Origin: Auanema rhodensis | Taxonomy: Eukaryota > Nematoda > Chromadorea > Rhabditida > Rhabditidae | Assembly (NCBI GenBank): GCA_964057225.1 | Contig: OZ059894.1 | Location: 12,100,131-12,164,130 of the forward strand | Reading direction: 5' to 3' | DNA: 64,000 nucleotides | In this document: one piece after another, positions 31,198-44,347 of the stretch | Layout of the letters: the number at the start of each line of letters is the position of its first letter | Position numbering within the stretch: position 1 is the stretch's first letter | Notes under the pieces: generated by a model | The model's input: only the letters and a program-made list of their open reading frames with translations | Databases searched by the model: none | Told to the model about the DNA's origin: nothing | Program-made: the position numbers and the translations under genes

Positions 31198-31316
31198 AGC
31201 TTACGACACCCGGGATTCCCAAGCCGTCTCCGATCCAAGTACTAACCGGGCCCAACGTTGCTTGACTTGCCAGATCGGACGGGATGGCGTACTTTCAACG
31301 TGGTATGGTCGTAAGC
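31198..31316 (-). rRNA. 5S rRNA (5S-a, unit 11)
   Basis: Starts at 31316; reference core. Confidence 0.96.
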
Positions 31317-31557
31317 AATGTTATATTCTTCATTATCAGTTATATCACTCTAAATCTTGTTGTTAATAGTTAGGACCACAAAGAAAACAACAGGAACAGT
31401 AACAAATGAAATGCCCAAACTTTACAGTGTTCGAGTTATTTACAGTATCTAAGACTACCTCTGTCGTGTTATTAGAGCAAACATTCGATTAACAACAACT
31501 TTTTTTTAGTTATCAAAGCTTTTTTATTTCTTCAAAAAATTTCAAATAAAATATAAA

Positions 31558-31676
31558 AGCTTACGACACCCGGGATTCCCAAGCCGTCTCCGATCCAAGT
31601 ACTAACCGGGCCCAACGTTGCTTGACTTGCCAGATCGGACGGGATGGCGTACTTTCAACGTGGTATGGTCGTAAGC
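31558..31676 (-). rRNA. 5S rRNA (5S-b, unit 11)
   Basis: Starts at 31676; reference core, b-type flanks. Confidence 0.96.
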
Positions 31677-31818
31677 AATGTCATATTCTTCATTATCAGT
31701 TATATCACTCTAAATCTTGTTGTTAATAGATACGACCACAAAGAAAACAACAGGAACAGTAACAATAACAAAAAAAATTTTTTTTTCACCTATGTGTCTA
31801 AAGGTTAGCCATGTATCC

Positions 31819-31868
<50 letters not shown>

Positions 31869-33045
31869 ACAGTAAAAAGTCCAATCAAGAGAGAAATTTT
31901 TTCAACACATAGTTGTTTTTTTTTTAAATATCATTGTTTTTCCTCATAACTCGGTTTAAACTCGTTCTAACCCGTTGAAATACGTCTAGAAAGTCTTTAT
32001 AACATGCATATGTATGATAGAACTTCATATTTATTGTAATAGAAAATTTTATTTTCAGACGTCTTGGTTAACAATGATATGTTTTACCCCCTTATAATTT
32101 TTATCATAATGTTCCTTATACGGAACGCTCAATGAAACTTGCTTCCAGAAAAATTTCTTTCTATTTTTTCTTCATATGTACGTAGATACTATAGAGAACT
32201 ATGATAGAAAACTTTAACATTCACGAAATCATCATTTCTCATTACGCTACGGAGGTTTAAAAAGCTGTGTTTTACCTTATAATAGACCGGAAAACCCTTG
32301 TGTTAAAACTGGACCGTTTTTACACATATAAAAATGTCCCGTATTCGGGACCCTAATGTAACTTTTGATTCCCTATATTTTTTTTCATGAAATTTACAAT
32401 CTACTGTAGAAAGAAGAATTATTTTTATAAAAACTGTAAATTTTTGAAAAATGAAAACAAAACGAAAACAAAAACAACTTTTTTTTGAACATTTTCTCAC
32501 ACAAGGGTCCCCCCTTACCTACTTTTTTTCTCATTACTCGTTTCAACCTCATCCGATCACTCTGCAAACATGTTTAATCGTTCTAACTTGTTGAAATACG
32601 TCTTAAAAGTCTAAACAACATGCATATGCATAATAGAAACCACCCGAATAGGCCCCCACGCACTAAACGAGATATATACATTACCAGTATAGTAATAGAA
32701 CACATATTGAAGATTAATTCGATAAGAACAATTTATTGACGTAGAGAATGTTTGTTCCGAAAAACTACAATATTAAACTATAAAAGTAACAAAAGCGTAG
32801 AGGCAGCAAAGACATGAATAAACATAAATGTAAATACAGAATTACCAGGTAGTACATAAGTATGACAAAAAATTATAAGAAAGCCATGAAAATAGAAGGT
32901 TTGTGAACAAATGAGAGGTACATCTTTGATCGTATAGTCATTTCTAAACCGTTCGTATGCTGCAGCATCGTCATAAGCGTCACTCAAGTTGAATTTCCAT
33001 GTGTACTACACGATTTTCATTCTTATTGTTACATTCTTTCCCTGA

Positions 33046-33234
33046 GGGAATGGGCCGTTCCCGCCAGCAGTGCAAGAGCGGGTCGACCCGTGAGGTGGAG
33101 CTAGCAAGCCAGCATCTACCTCAAGTCTCAAAAATCGGTTAACCTTATTGTGAACCAATGGAACACATATCGAAGGTTAATTCGATAAGAACGATTACTA
33201 CACTTTGATCTTAGCCAAAAGGCCGAGAAGCGAT
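33046..33234 (-). ncRNA. U2 snRNA (unit 11)
   Basis: Uninterrupted copy. Confidence 0.95.
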
Positions 33235-33676
33235 ACAGCATAGCCATGAGTATCAAAGACATCAAGCAAATGTATCGTACTTGTTACGAGTGCACTCTCT
33301 CATTTGAATATAAAAGTGTGGTTTGACAATCTTGACTGTACAGGTCATAAATGGCTCATATAAACTGTGGATTTACTCAACTTTTGGACTTATTTTTTTC
33401 TTATTCGAAGCGCTGCACTTTTTTCTATTCTTTTTATTCAAATACTTGTATATAGTTTTATATGTACGGTTGCAAAGTTTCCGAATATTTTATATATTTT
33501 TATACAATAATTAGGAGAAGGTTAATACAATGAAATCTCCCAACTTTACAGTGTTTGTATTGCTTACAGTATCTAGAACAACCACTCTTGTAATATTAGA
33601 GCACATATCAATCAACAACTTTTTCTAGTTATCAAAGCTTTTTTATTTCTTCAAGATATTTCAAATAAAATATAAA

Positions 33677-33795
33677 AGCTTACGACACCCGGGATTCCCA
33701 AGCCGTCTCCGATCCAAGTACTAACCGGGCCCAACGTTGCTTGACTTGCCAGATCGGACGGGATGGCGTACTTTCAACGTGGTATGGTCGTAAGC
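33677..33795 (-). rRNA. 5S rRNA (5S-a, unit 12)
   Basis: Starts at 33795; reference core. Confidence 0.96.
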
Positions 33796-34036
33796 AATGT
33801 TATATTCTTCATTATCAGTTATATCACTCTAAATCTTGTTGTTAATAGTTAGGACCACAAAGAAAACAACAGGAACAGTAACAAATGAAATGCCCAAACT
33901 TTACAGTGTTCGAGTTATTTACAGTATCTAAGACTACCTCTGTCGTGTTATTAGAGCAAACATTCGATTAACAACAACTTTTTTTTAGTTATCAAAGCTT
34001 TTTTATTTCTTCAAAAAATTTCAAATAAAATATAAA

Positions 34037-34155
34037 AGCTTACGACACCCGGGATTCCCAAGCCGTCTCCGATCCAAGTACTAACCGGGCCCAACGTTGC
34101 TTGACTTGCCAGATCGGACGGGATGGCGTACTTTCAACGTGGTATGGTCGTAAGC
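34037..34155 (-). rRNA. 5S rRNA (5S-b, unit 12)
   Basis: Starts at 34155; reference core, b-type flanks. Confidence 0.96.
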
Positions 34156-34297
34156 AATGTCATATTCTTCATTATCAGTTATATCACTCTAAATCTTGTT
34201 GTTAATAGATACGACCACAAAGAAAACAACAGGAACAGTAACAATAACAAAAAAAATTTTTTTTTCACCTATGTGTCTAAAGGTTAGCCATGTATCC

Positions 34298-34343
<46 letters not shown>

Positions 34344-35520
34344 ACAGTAAAAAGTCCAATCAAGAGAGAAATTTTTTCAACACATAGTTGTTTTTTTTTT
34401 AAATATCATTGTTTTTCCTCATAACTCGGTTTAAACTCGTTCTAACCCGTTGAAATACGTCTAGAAAGTCTTTATAACATGCATATGTATGATAGAACTT
34501 CATATTTATTGTAATAGAAAATTTTATTTTCAGACGTCTTGGTTAACAATGATATGTTTTACCCCCTTATAATTTTTATCATAATGTTCCTTATACGGAA
34601 CGCTCAATGAAACTTGCTTCCAGAAAAATTTCTTTCTATTTTTTCTTCATATGTACGTAGATACTATAGAGAACTATGATAGAAAACTTTAACATTCACG
34701 AAATCATCATTTCTCATTACGCTACGGAGGTTTAAAAAGCTGTGTTTTACCTTATAATAGACCGGAAAACCCTTGTGTTAAAACTGGACCGTTTTTACAC
34801 ATATAAAAATGTCCCGTATTCGGGACCCTAATGTAACTTTTGATTCCCTATATTTTTTTTCATGAAATTTACAATCTACTGTAGAAAGAAGAATTATTTT
34901 TATAAAAACTGTAAATTTTTGAAAAATGAAAACAAAACGAAAACAAAAACAACTTTTTTTTGAACATTTTCTCACACAAGGGTCCCCCCTTACCTACTTT
35001 TTTTCTCATTACTCGTTTCAACCTCATCCGATCACTCTGCAAACATGTTTAATCGTTCTAACTTGTTGAAATACGTCTTAAAAGTCTAAACAACATGCAT
35101 ATGCATAATAGAAACCACCCGAATAGGCCCCCACGCACTAAACGAGATATATACATTACCAGTATAGTAATAGAACACATATTGAAGATTAATTCGATAA
35201 GAACAATTTATTGACGTAGAGAATGTTTGTTCCGAAAAACTACAATATTAAACTATAAAAGTAACAAAAGCGTAGAGGCAGCAAAGACATGAATAAACAT
35301 AAATGTAAATACAGAATTACCAGGTAGTACATAAGTATGACAAAAAATTATAAGAAAGCCATGAAAATAGAAGGTTTGTGAACAAATGAGAGGTACATCT
35401 TTGATCGTATAGTCATTTCTAAACCGTTCGTATGCTGCAGCATCGTCATAAGCGTCACTCAAGTTGAATTTCCATGTGTACTACACGATTTTCATTCTTA
35501 TTGTTACATTCTTTCCCTGA

Positions 35521-35709
35521 GGGAATGGGCCGTTCCCGCCAGCAGTGCAAGAGCGGGTCGACCCGTGAGGTGGAGCTAGCAAGCCAGCATCTACCTCAAG
35601 TCTCAAAAATCGGTTAACCTTATTGTGAACCAATGGAACACATATCGAAGGTTAATTCGATAAGAACGATTACTACACTTTGATCTTAGCCAAAAGGCCG
35701 AGAAGCGAT
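35521..35709 (-). ncRNA. U2 snRNA (unit 12)
   Basis: Uninterrupted copy. Confidence 0.95.
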
Positions 35710-36151
35710 ACAGCATAGCCATGAGTATCAAAGACATCAAGCAAATGTATCGTACTTGTTACGAGTGCACTCTCTCATTTGAATATAAAAGTGTGGTTTG
35801 ACAATCTTGACTGTACAGGTCATAAATGGCTCATATAAACTGTGGATTTACTCAACTTTTGGACTTATTTTTTTCTTATTCGAAGCGCTGCACTTTTTTC
35901 TATTCTTTTTATTCAAATACTTGTATATAGTTTTATATGTACGGTTGCAAAGTTTCCGAATATTTTATATATTTTTATACAATAATTAGGAGAAGGTTAA
36001 TACAATGAAATCTCCCAACTTTACAGTGTTTGTATTGCTTACAGTATCTAGAACAACCACTCTTGTAATATTAGAGCACATATCAATCAACAACTTTTTC
36101 TAGTTATCAAAGCTTTTTTATTTCTTCAAGATATTTCAAATAAAATATAAA

Positions 36152-36270
36152 AGCTTACGACACCCGGGATTCCCAAGCCGTCTCCGATCCAAGTACTAAC
36201 CGGGCCCAACGTTGCTTGACTTGCCAGATCGGACGGGATGGCGTACTTTCAACGTGGTATGGTCGTAAGC
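36152..36270 (-). rRNA. 5S rRNA (5S-a, unit 13)
   Basis: Starts at 36270; reference core. Confidence 0.96.
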
Positions 36271-36511
36271 AATGTTATATTCTTCATTATCAGTTATATC
36301 ACTCTAAATCTTGTTGTTAATAGTTAGGACCACAAAGAAAACAACAGGAACAGTAACAAATGAAATGCCCAAACTTTACAGTGTTCGAGTTATTTACAGT
36401 ATCTAAGACTACCTCTGTCGTGTTATTAGAGCAAACATTCGATTAACAACAACTTTTTTTTAGTTATCAAAGCTTTTTTATTTCTTCAAAAAATTTCAAA
36501 TAAAATATAAA

Positions 36512-36630
36512 AGCTTACGACACCCGGGATTCCCAAGCCGTCTCCGATCCAAGTACTAACCGGGCCCAACGTTGCTTGACTTGCCAGATCGGACGGGATG
36601 GCGTACTTTCAACGTGGTATGGTCGTAAGC
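36512..36630 (-). rRNA. 5S rRNA (5S-b, unit 13)
   Basis: Starts at 36630; reference core, b-type flanks. Confidence 0.96.
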
Positions 36631-36772
36631 AATGTCATATTCTTCATTATCAGTTATATCACTCTAAATCTTGTTGTTAATAGATACGACCACAAAGAAA
36701 ACAACAGGAACAGTAACAATAACAAAAAAAATTTTTTTTTCACCTATGTGTCTAAAGGTTAGCCATGTATCC

Positions 36773-36814
<42 letters not shown>

Positions 36815-37991
36815 ACAGTAAAAAGTCCAATCAAGAGAGAAATTTTTTCAACACATAGTTGTTTTTTTTTTAAATATCATTGTTTTTCCTCATAACTCGG
36901 TTTAAACTCGTTCTAACCCGTTGAAATACGTCTAGAAAGTCTTTATAACATGCATATGTATGATAGAACTTCATATTTATTGTAATAGAAAATTTTATTT
37001 TCAGACGTCTTGGTTAACAATGATATGTTTTACCCCCTTATAATTTTTATCATAATGTTCCTTATACGGAACGCTCAATGAAACTTGCTTCCAGAAAAAT
37101 TTCTTTCTATTTTTTCTTCATATGTACGTAGATACTATAGAGAACTATGATAGAAAACTTTAACATTCACGAAATCATCATTTCTCATTACGCTACGGAG
37201 GTTTAAAAAGCTGTGTTTTACCTTATAATAGACCGGAAAACCCTTGTGTTAAAACTGGACCGTTTTTACACATATAAAAATGTCCCGTATTCGGGACCCT
37301 AATGTAACTTTTGATTCCCTATATTTTTTTTCATGAAATTTACAATCTACTGTAGAAAGAAGAATTATTTTTATAAAAACTGTAAATTTTTGAAAAATGA
37401 AAACAAAACGAAAACAAAAACAACTTTTTTTTGAACATTTTCTCACACAAGGGTCCCCCCTTACCTACTTTTTTTCTCATTACTCGTTTCAACCTCATCC
37501 GATCACTCTGCAAACATGTTTAATCGTTCTAACTTGTTGAAATACGTCTTAAAAGTCTAAACAACATGCATATGCATAATAGAAACCACCCGAATAGGCC
37601 CCCACGCACTAAACGAGATATATACATTACCAGTATAGTAATAGAACACATATTGAAGATTAATTCGATAAGAACAATTTATTGACGTAGAGAATGTTTG
37701 TTCCGAAAAACTACAATATTAAACTATAAAAGTAACAAAAGCGTAGAGGCAGCAAAGACATGAATAAACATAAATGTAAATACAGAATTACCAGGTAGTA
37801 CATAAGTATGACAAAAAATTATAAGAAAGCCATGAAAATAGAAGGTTTGTGAACAAATGAGAGGTACATCTTTGATCGTATAGTCATTTCTAAACCGTTC
37901 GTATGCTGCAGCATCGTCATAAGCGTCACTCAAGTTGAATTTCCATGTGTACTACACGATTTTCATTCTTATTGTTACATTCTTTCCCTGA

Positions 37992-38180
37992 GGGAATGGG
38001 CCGTTCCCGCCAGCAGTGCAAGAGCGGGTCGACCCGTGAGGTGGAGCTAGCAAGCCAGCATCTACCTCAAGTCTCAAAAATCGGTTAACCTTATTGTGAA
38101 CCAATGGAACACATATCGAAGGTTAATTCGATAAGAACGATTACTACACTTTGATCTTAGCCAAAAGGCCGAGAAGCGAT
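37992..38180 (-). ncRNA. U2 snRNA (unit 13)
   Basis: Uninterrupted copy. The base at -2 differs from all other units (38182, + strand T for C), just outside the RNA. Confidence 0.95.
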
Positions 38181-38622
38181 ATAGCATAGCCATGAGTATC
38201 AAAGACATCAAGCAAATGTATCGTACTTGTTACGAGTGCACTCTCTCATTTGAATATAAAAGTGTGGTTTGACAATCTTGACTGTACAGGTCATAAATGG
38301 CTCATATAAACTGTGGATTTACTCAACTTTTGGACTTATTTTTTTCTTATTCGAAGCGCTGCACTTTTTTCTATTCTTTTTATTCAAATACTTGTATATA
38401 GTTTTATATGTACGGTTGCAAAGTTTCCGAATATTTTATATATTTTTATACAATAATTAGGAGAAGGTTAATACAATGAAATCTCCCAACTTTACAGTGT
38501 TTGTATTGCTTACAGTATCTAGAACAACCACTCTTGTAATATTAGAGCACATATCAATCAACAACTTTTTCTAGTTATCAAAGCTTTTTTATTTCTTCAA
38601 GATATTTCAAATAAAATATAAA

Positions 38623-38741
38623 AGCTTACGACACCCGGGATTCCCAAGCCGTCTCCGATCCAAGTACTAACCGGGCCCAACGTTGCTTGACTTGCCAGAT
38701 CGGACGGGATGGCGTACTTTCAACGTGGTATGGTCGTAAGC
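38623..38741 (-). rRNA. 5S rRNA (5S-a, unit 14)
   Basis: Starts at 38741; reference core. Confidence 0.96.
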
Positions 38742-38982
38742 AATGTTATATTCTTCATTATCAGTTATATCACTCTAAATCTTGTTGTTAATAGTTAGGA
38801 CCACAAAGAAAACAACAGGAACAGTAACAAATGAAATGCCCAAACTTTACAGTGTTCGAGTTATTTACAGTATCTAAGACTACCTCTGTCGTGTTATTAG
38901 AGCAAACATTCGATTAACAACAACTTTTTTTTAGTTATCAAAGCTTTTTTATTTCTTCAAAAAATTTCAAATAAAATATAAA

Positions 38983-39101
38983 AGCTTACGACACCCGGGA
39001 TTCCCAAGCCGTCTCCGATCCAAGTACTAACCGGGCCCAACGTTGCTTGACTTGCCAGATCGGACGGGATGGCGTACTTTCAACGTGGTATGGTCGTAAG
39101 C
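38983..39101 (-). rRNA. 5S rRNA (5S-b, unit 14)
   Basis: Starts at 39101; reference core, b-type flanks. Confidence 0.96.
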
Positions 39102-39243
39102 AATGTCATATTCTTCATTATCAGTTATATCACTCTAAATCTTGTTGTTAATAGATACGACCACAAAGAAAACAACAGGAACAGTAACAATAACAAAAAA
39201 AATTTTTTTTTCACCTATGTGTCTAAAGGTTAGCCATGTATCC

Positions 39244-39291
<48 letters not shown>

Positions 39292-40468
39292 ACAGTAAAA
39301 AGTCCAATCAAGAGAGAAATTTTTTCAACACATAGTTGTTTTTTTTTTAAATATCATTGTTTTTCCTCATAACTCGGTTTAAACTCGTTCTAACCCGTTG
39401 AAATACGTCTAGAAAGTCTTTATAACATGCATATGTATGATAGAACTTCATATTTATTGTAATAGAAAATTTTATTTTCAGACGTCTTGGTTAACAATGA
39501 TATGTTTTACCCCCTTATAATTTTTATCATAATGTTCCTTATACGGAACGCTCAATGAAACTTGCTTCCAGAAAAATTTCTTTCTATTTTTTCTTCATAT
39601 GTACGTAGATACTATAGAGAACTATGATAGAAAACTTTAACATTCACGAAATCATCATTTCTCATTACGCTACGGAGGTTTAAAAAGCTGTGTTTTACCT
39701 TATAATAGACCGGAAAACCCTTGTGTTAAAACTGGACCGTTTTTACACATATAAAAATGTCCCGTATTCGGGACCCTAATGTAACTTTTGATTCCCTATA
39801 TTTTTTTTCATGAAATTTACAATCTACTGTAGAAAGAAGAATTATTTTTATAAAAACTGTAAATTTTTGAAAAATGAAAACAAAACGAAAACAAAAACAA
39901 CTTTTTTTTGAACATTTTCTCACACAAGGGTCCCCCCTTACCTACTTTTTTTCTCATTACTCGTTTCAACCTCATCCGATCACTCTGCAAACATGTTTAA
40001 TCGTTCTAACTTGTTGAAATACGTCTTAAAAGTCTAAACAACATGCATATGCATAATAGAAACCACCCGAATAGGCCCCCACGCACTAAACGAGATATAT
40101 ACATTACCAGTATAGTAATAGAACACATATTGAAGATTAATTCGATAAGAACAATTTATTGACGTAGAGAATGTTTGTTCCGAAAAACTACAATATTAAA
40201 CTATAAAAGTAACAAAAGCGTAGAGGCAGCAAAGACATGAATAAACATAAATGTAAATACAGAATTACCAGGTAGTACATAAGTATGACAAAAAATTATA
40301 AGAAAGCCATGAAAATAGAAGGTTTGTGAACAAATGAGAGGTACATCTTTGATCGTATAGTCATTTCTAAACCGTTCGTATGCTGCAGCATCGTCATAAG
40401 CGTCACTCAAGTTGAATTTCCATGTGTACTACACGATTTTCATTCTTATTGTTACATTCTTTCCCTGA

Positions 40469-40620
40469 GGGAATGGGCCGTTCCCGCCAGCAGTGCAAGA
40501 GCGGGTCGACCCGTGAGGTGGAGCTAGCAAGCCAGCATCTACCTCAAGTCTCAAAAATCGGTTAACCTTATTGTGAACCAATGGAACACATATCGAAGGT
40601 TAATTCGATAAGAACGATTA
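40469..40620 (-). pseudogene. U2 snRNA 3' fragment (nt 38-189), unit 14
   Basis: Downstream half of the split U2; its last 59 bp (40562..40620) are the left target-site duplication. Confidence 0.94.
40562..40620. repeat. 59-bp target-site duplication, left copy (unit 14)
   Basis: Exact repeat of 44348..44406, with the same boundaries as in unit 10. Confidence 0.95.
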
Positions 40621-43600
40621 ATGGTTTATTGAATAACTAATGTTATGAAACAATAAATAACCAATAAAAAAGAGCCCAGAATCGGGGAGACGGTATTACC
40701 AGTACAACTTAAAACAGCAAGTGATTAAAAAGTACAAAATAAAACACATTACCAACAGAGGCTAAAACGACTCAAGAGTCGGGGGAGTGGGTTAAAAAAA
40801 GTAATGAATAACAAAAAAAATGAATAATAAAGCAGAACAGTGAAAAGTAAATATCAAGTGCCGCTATGATCAAACAATTTGAGTGCCTACGGCAATGGTG
40901 TTAAAAATAAACAACAAAATACATGTACCAATGAAGGTCAGAAAGAGAGAAAGAAAAAAGACAAAAATAAGTAATACAAAAAGTAAAAAATATATTACAA
41001 TCAAATCACAAACAAGTCAATGGATAATTTCTTCTTCATACTGCCTTACACCAGAAACATGTTCCACGTAGATATTCCTGGCCCACTTGATGGTATCGGC
41101 GACGACGAGCTTCTCCATTAGCCGGTTGTAGTGGCTGCTGATCTTGAGTGATCGGAGGGCTTGTACGTTGAGCGGGTCCATAGTTCCAAGCATTCCTACG
41201 ACATACGCTTCTACACTAGTCTTATAACCAAGACATTGGTATTGGCTGGCTATGTCAGCATATTTCCTCTCCTTTATCATACGCGCGGCTATCATGGCTT
41301 GTCGGCGGTTTTCATAGCTCACTGTAACATCAACGATACTACAGTGTTTTGCGTCATGATCGACCACTACTATGTCAGGTCGGAGTGTACTATTAATGCC
41401 AGGAAGAGGCTGGTTAGTGTAAACTTCTCCGTTTTTAGGCTCTGGCAGGGCTTTGATAAGACGGTCCACGATGTTGTTGTGGCGGAGTTGGATTGCTCTC
41501 GTGTGAAAGTGGCAGTGTCCAAGAACATGTGCAGCAGTTTCGTTGGGGTAACTACACCTGCGGCACTGTTTGTTTCCTTCTCCGTGTCTTCTACAGCCAT
41601 TGAGCTGGAGAGTATTAAGTCGAGCCTTGTGGATGAATCGCCAATCAGCAAACCGTATGAAATCTCCCTTCGCCATAAAGTGATTGGACGCTTTGTTGAG
41701 CATTGTGACATCAAAGACTTTCCCTTGATCCGGTTTTTGAAGAAGGATCCGAAGGTCTTTCAGCCATAATGCACGTCGCAGGCTTCTGTGGCATAGTGAA
41801 GGTGTTAACAGTTGGTTGTTTAGATTGAGTTCTAAACCACTTTCGAGGCATGTCCAGTTAGCGTTGATGAGTTTCTTGAGTTGACGCATCGCTACTCTTA
41901 CTCTAGTCCAGATGGAGGAAACATCAGATGTTTCGGTGTCGAAAATGCCATCAACGGAACCGTTGTAATATGCAGCTGTCTCATCGTTACTGGCTTGACG
42001 TTTAATCCTTTTTGATGCTACTTTTATTGAGTCTTGATGCGCAATATCAGCTACTACAAGATCAGATGACTTCAAAAGTTGGTAGGCATGAGTGACTTCA
42101 CAGACGTCTGACAGGTGTTGGAGTCGAGAGAGACCAAGTCCGCCGTAGTTGGTTGGCAGGTAGATTGGTTCAGCACTGGCGTTTGGAGGATAGTGCATCC
42201 ATCTACGGGCACAGCGTTTGAGTTCTTTGTCAAAGGCGACTAGTTTACTCTTTGGGACGTGGCCATTCGTCATATGAAAATTAAGGCAGGGCATCAGGAA
42301 GGTGCGTACTGCGTCAGCTTTCTGCCATTCAGCCAGTAAGGATTTGTCAATTTTTTCCAAGTGTTGACTCATGATATTCACTGTTGGAACCGCAGACTTA
42401 TGTAAATGCATTCCAGTAGGGATTCCCAGGTGGGAGTAGCTGTCAAATTTGCTGAGAGCGGGTAGAAAGCAGCTCTGAAGCATGTATGAGGCTGTTGATA
42501 TTTTCCCTTTGTCGATCGTCAAAGTGGCGCATTTCGCTGGTTTGAAGGTCAAGCCTGTGAAATTAGCCGCATTTGATGCTGCGTCCAACATTTTCTGTAG
42601 ATCTTCTGATGATGAGGAGACCAGGGCAAGGTCATCGGCGTACGCTAGCACAGCGATGTTGTGATTGTGTAGCTTATAGCCTGTAGAGGTTTCCAAGATG
42701 GTTTTAATTAGAGGTTCAATGGCAAGGTTGAACAGGATCGGAGATAGTGGGGATCCTTGTAACACACCTGCGTGAACTGGAATGGTCGAAGTGAGTCCGG
42801 AGCCTGTCTGGATTCTTGTAGAGGCATCTGTGTATAGAGCTCGTACTCGGGATATTGAGGCTTCAGCCATTCCTGACCATCTTAGAACGTCTAGCAGAGT
42901 TTCGTGTGGCAGCGATCCAAAAGCGTTTGCGAGATCAAGCCAAGCAATTGCAATTTTCTCACGTTTACGTTTAGCGTCTGCAATGGTACTTTGCAACAAA
43001 AAGTTGTGTTCCATGCATCCAGCTTTGGCCACAAAGCCCTTTTGGGAGGGAGAAAGTCTTTTTTCTGCTCTTGCCCATGTTAGCAGTCGATGCGTAAGAC
43101 AAGCTGAGTACGTCTTACCAATTGTGCACGAAAGTGCTATTGGTCGCCAGTTGTTAATGTCAGCTTTATCACCTTTCTTATGGATGAGGACGGTGGTCGA
43201 CTCTTTCCAGGAAAAAGGGATGTGTCCTAGCTTGTGTACGGTGTTAAATATCGCTGCTAATATGTGACCTCCTTGGTCAAATTTCTTCCAGTGCGAGTAT
43301 CGAAGTCCATCAGCTCCTGGAGCCGTATCGCTGCAACGTCGTATGCGTTCCCAGACTTCCAAAGGGGTGAAAACACCTTCTAATGGGTCGGTACTAGTTG
43401 GCAAATCCGGTCTGGTGACTGTGATGGGGAGGGCTGGGCCTTGACTGCTGTGAACAGAAAGGAAGTGTTTTTCAACATCTGCAGATGGTATGGTGCAGGT
43501 TTCACTTTGTTCTCCGAGCAGTTGTCGAAAGGCTTTCTTCTTGTTGGCCCTCCAAAGCTTCTGGATCTTCATCGCCTGGGTTTTTTGGTCTTCCTCAGGT

Positions 43601-44347
43601 TGTGTGTGTGGTCGGCGCCTTTGTCGGAAGTTGGGAACTTTGATCATAATGTCAAGAGACTTTCTGATTGTGTCTATCAACTCTTCCAGGACCTGCTCGA
43701 GCTCACTTTTGCACACTACCTTTTTAATTCTATCCACCCAAATATTTTCAGAGTTTCTATTCGGATCAGGGTCGGCAAAAGATGGTTCTGTACTCGGAAC
43801 CCTGATCTCGTTGAATATTTCACTCTCTCGCGGAAGGGGGGAAACTTCGGCCTCTGGGGACAAGTCCAGAATTGGGGCCTCAAACAAGCGTACCGTTGAT
43901 GGAGATCCTTGTTCCTGTCCACTGGATGATGTTTCCTCCATTGTACGCTCCTCCACGGGCGGGGTGGTCGTCCTTGTGCCTGGTGGGCGGGTGTTCCTGA
44001 TCCTCCGCAATATAGGGCGGGAACTGGGCTCTCTCGGAGATAGAGGTGAGATCACCACAGTTTCCTCTATGATGCGGAGGCATCCTTCAGCTTTTTTCTG
44101 ATGGCTTTTAACGGCCTTCAGATTGCTGGTGAGGCCACAGGCACGGCACTCAAATTCTACTCCGACCTCATGTTCTCTCCGAAGATGGCGGACGAGACCA
44201 TTGTGGTCTGAGTAGGATCGCGGAATAGGAGCGCAGATTGAACAAGAAAAAGGGCTCTGAAGAGGCACCTTTAGCTTGTAAAGCCCTTGCTCCATCTCTA
44301 GCAGATCTAAAGACTTACGTAGTACAGTTGCAATATCGATTTAGCCA
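40621..44347 (-). mobile_element. Full-length U2-specific non-LTR retrotransposon, copy 2
   Basis: 3,727 bp, the same length as copy 1, with the same 52-bp 5' UTR, 396-bp 3' UTR and junctions. I spotted about five single-base differences from copy 1 over the whole element, for example TTGAATAAC for TTGGATAAC near the 3' end. The copies are therefore very young, or one was copied from the other by exchange within the array. Confidence 0.93.
41017..44295 (-). CDS. Retrotransposon polyprotein: zinc fingers, reverse transcriptase, RLE endonuclease (copy 2)
   Basis: 1,092 residues, intact, start ATG at 44295. All motifs listed for copy 1 are present at the same residue numbers, including YADD (552-555), the CCHC knuckle and the endonuclease aspartates. 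The one protein change I found is Ile for Val at residue 207 (EELIDTIRK). Other differences I saw in the ORF are silent. With two intact, nearly identical copies the family is probably still active or was so very recently. It shares its strand with U2, and the element has almost no 5' UTR, so U2 transcription is the likely source of its RNA. Confidence 0.95.
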   Translation of the reverse strand: MEQGLYKLKVPLQSPFSCSICAPIPRSYSDHNGLVRHLRREHEVGVEFECRACGLTSNLKAVKSHQKKAEGCLRIIEETVVISPLSPREPSSRPILRRIRNTRPPGTRTTTPPVEERTMEETSSSGQEQGSPSTVRLFEAPILDLSPEAEVSPLPRESEIFNEIRVPSTEPSFADPDPNRNSENIWVDRIKKVVCKSELEQVLEELIDTIRKSLDIMIKVPNFRQRRRPHTQPEEDQKTQAMKIQKLWRANKKKAFRQLLGEQSETCTIPSADVEKHFLSVHSSQGPALPITVTRPDLPTSTDPLEGVFTPLEVWERIRRCSDTAPGADGLRYSHWKKFDQGGHILAAIFNTVHKLGHIPFSWKESTTVLIHKKGDKADINNWRPIALSCTIGKTYSACLTHRLLTWARAEKRLSPSQKGFVAKAGCMEHNFLLQSTIADAKRKREKIAIAWLDLANAFGSLPHETLLDVLRWSGMAEASISRVRALYTDASTRIQTGSGLTSTIPVHAGVLQGSPLSPILFNLAIEPLIKTILETSTGYKLHNHNIAVLAYADDLALVSSSSEDLQKMLDAASNAANFTGLTFKPAKCATLTIDKGKISTASYMLQSCFLPALSKFDSYSHLGIPTGMHLHKSAVPTVNIMSQHLEKIDKSLLAEWQKADAVRTFLMPCLNFHMTNGHVPKSKLVAFDKELKRCARRWMHYPPNASAEPIYLPTNYGGLGLSRLQHLSDVCEVTHAYQLLKSSDLVVADIAHQDSIKVASKRIKRQASNDETAAYYNGSVDGIFDTETSDVSSIWTRVRVAMRQLKKLINANWTCLESGLELNLNNQLLTPSLCHRSLRRALWLKDLRILLQKPDQGKVFDVTMLNKASNHFMAKGDFIRFADWRFIHKARLNTLQLNGCRRHGEGNKQCRRCSYPNETAAHVLGHCHFHTRAIQLRHNNIVDRLIKALPEPKNGEVYTNQPLPGINSTLRPDIVVVDHDAKHCSIVDVTVSYENRRQAMIAARMIKERKYADIASQYQCLGYKTSVEAYVVGMLGTMDPLNVQALRSLKISSHYNRLMEKLVVADTIKWARNIYVEHVSGVRQYEEEIIH

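Larger units (their letters stand above)
30756..33234 (-). repeat. Array unit 11 (2479 bp, standard)
   Basis: Two 5S genes, (AT)22 at 31823..31866, intact U2. Confidence 0.95.
33235..35709 (-). repeat. Array unit 12 (2475 bp, standard)
   Basis: Two 5S genes, (AT)20 at 34302..34341, intact U2. Confidence 0.95.
35710..38180 (-). repeat. Array unit 13 (2471 bp, standard)
   Basis: Two 5S genes, (AT)18 at 36777..36812, intact U2. Confidence 0.95.
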
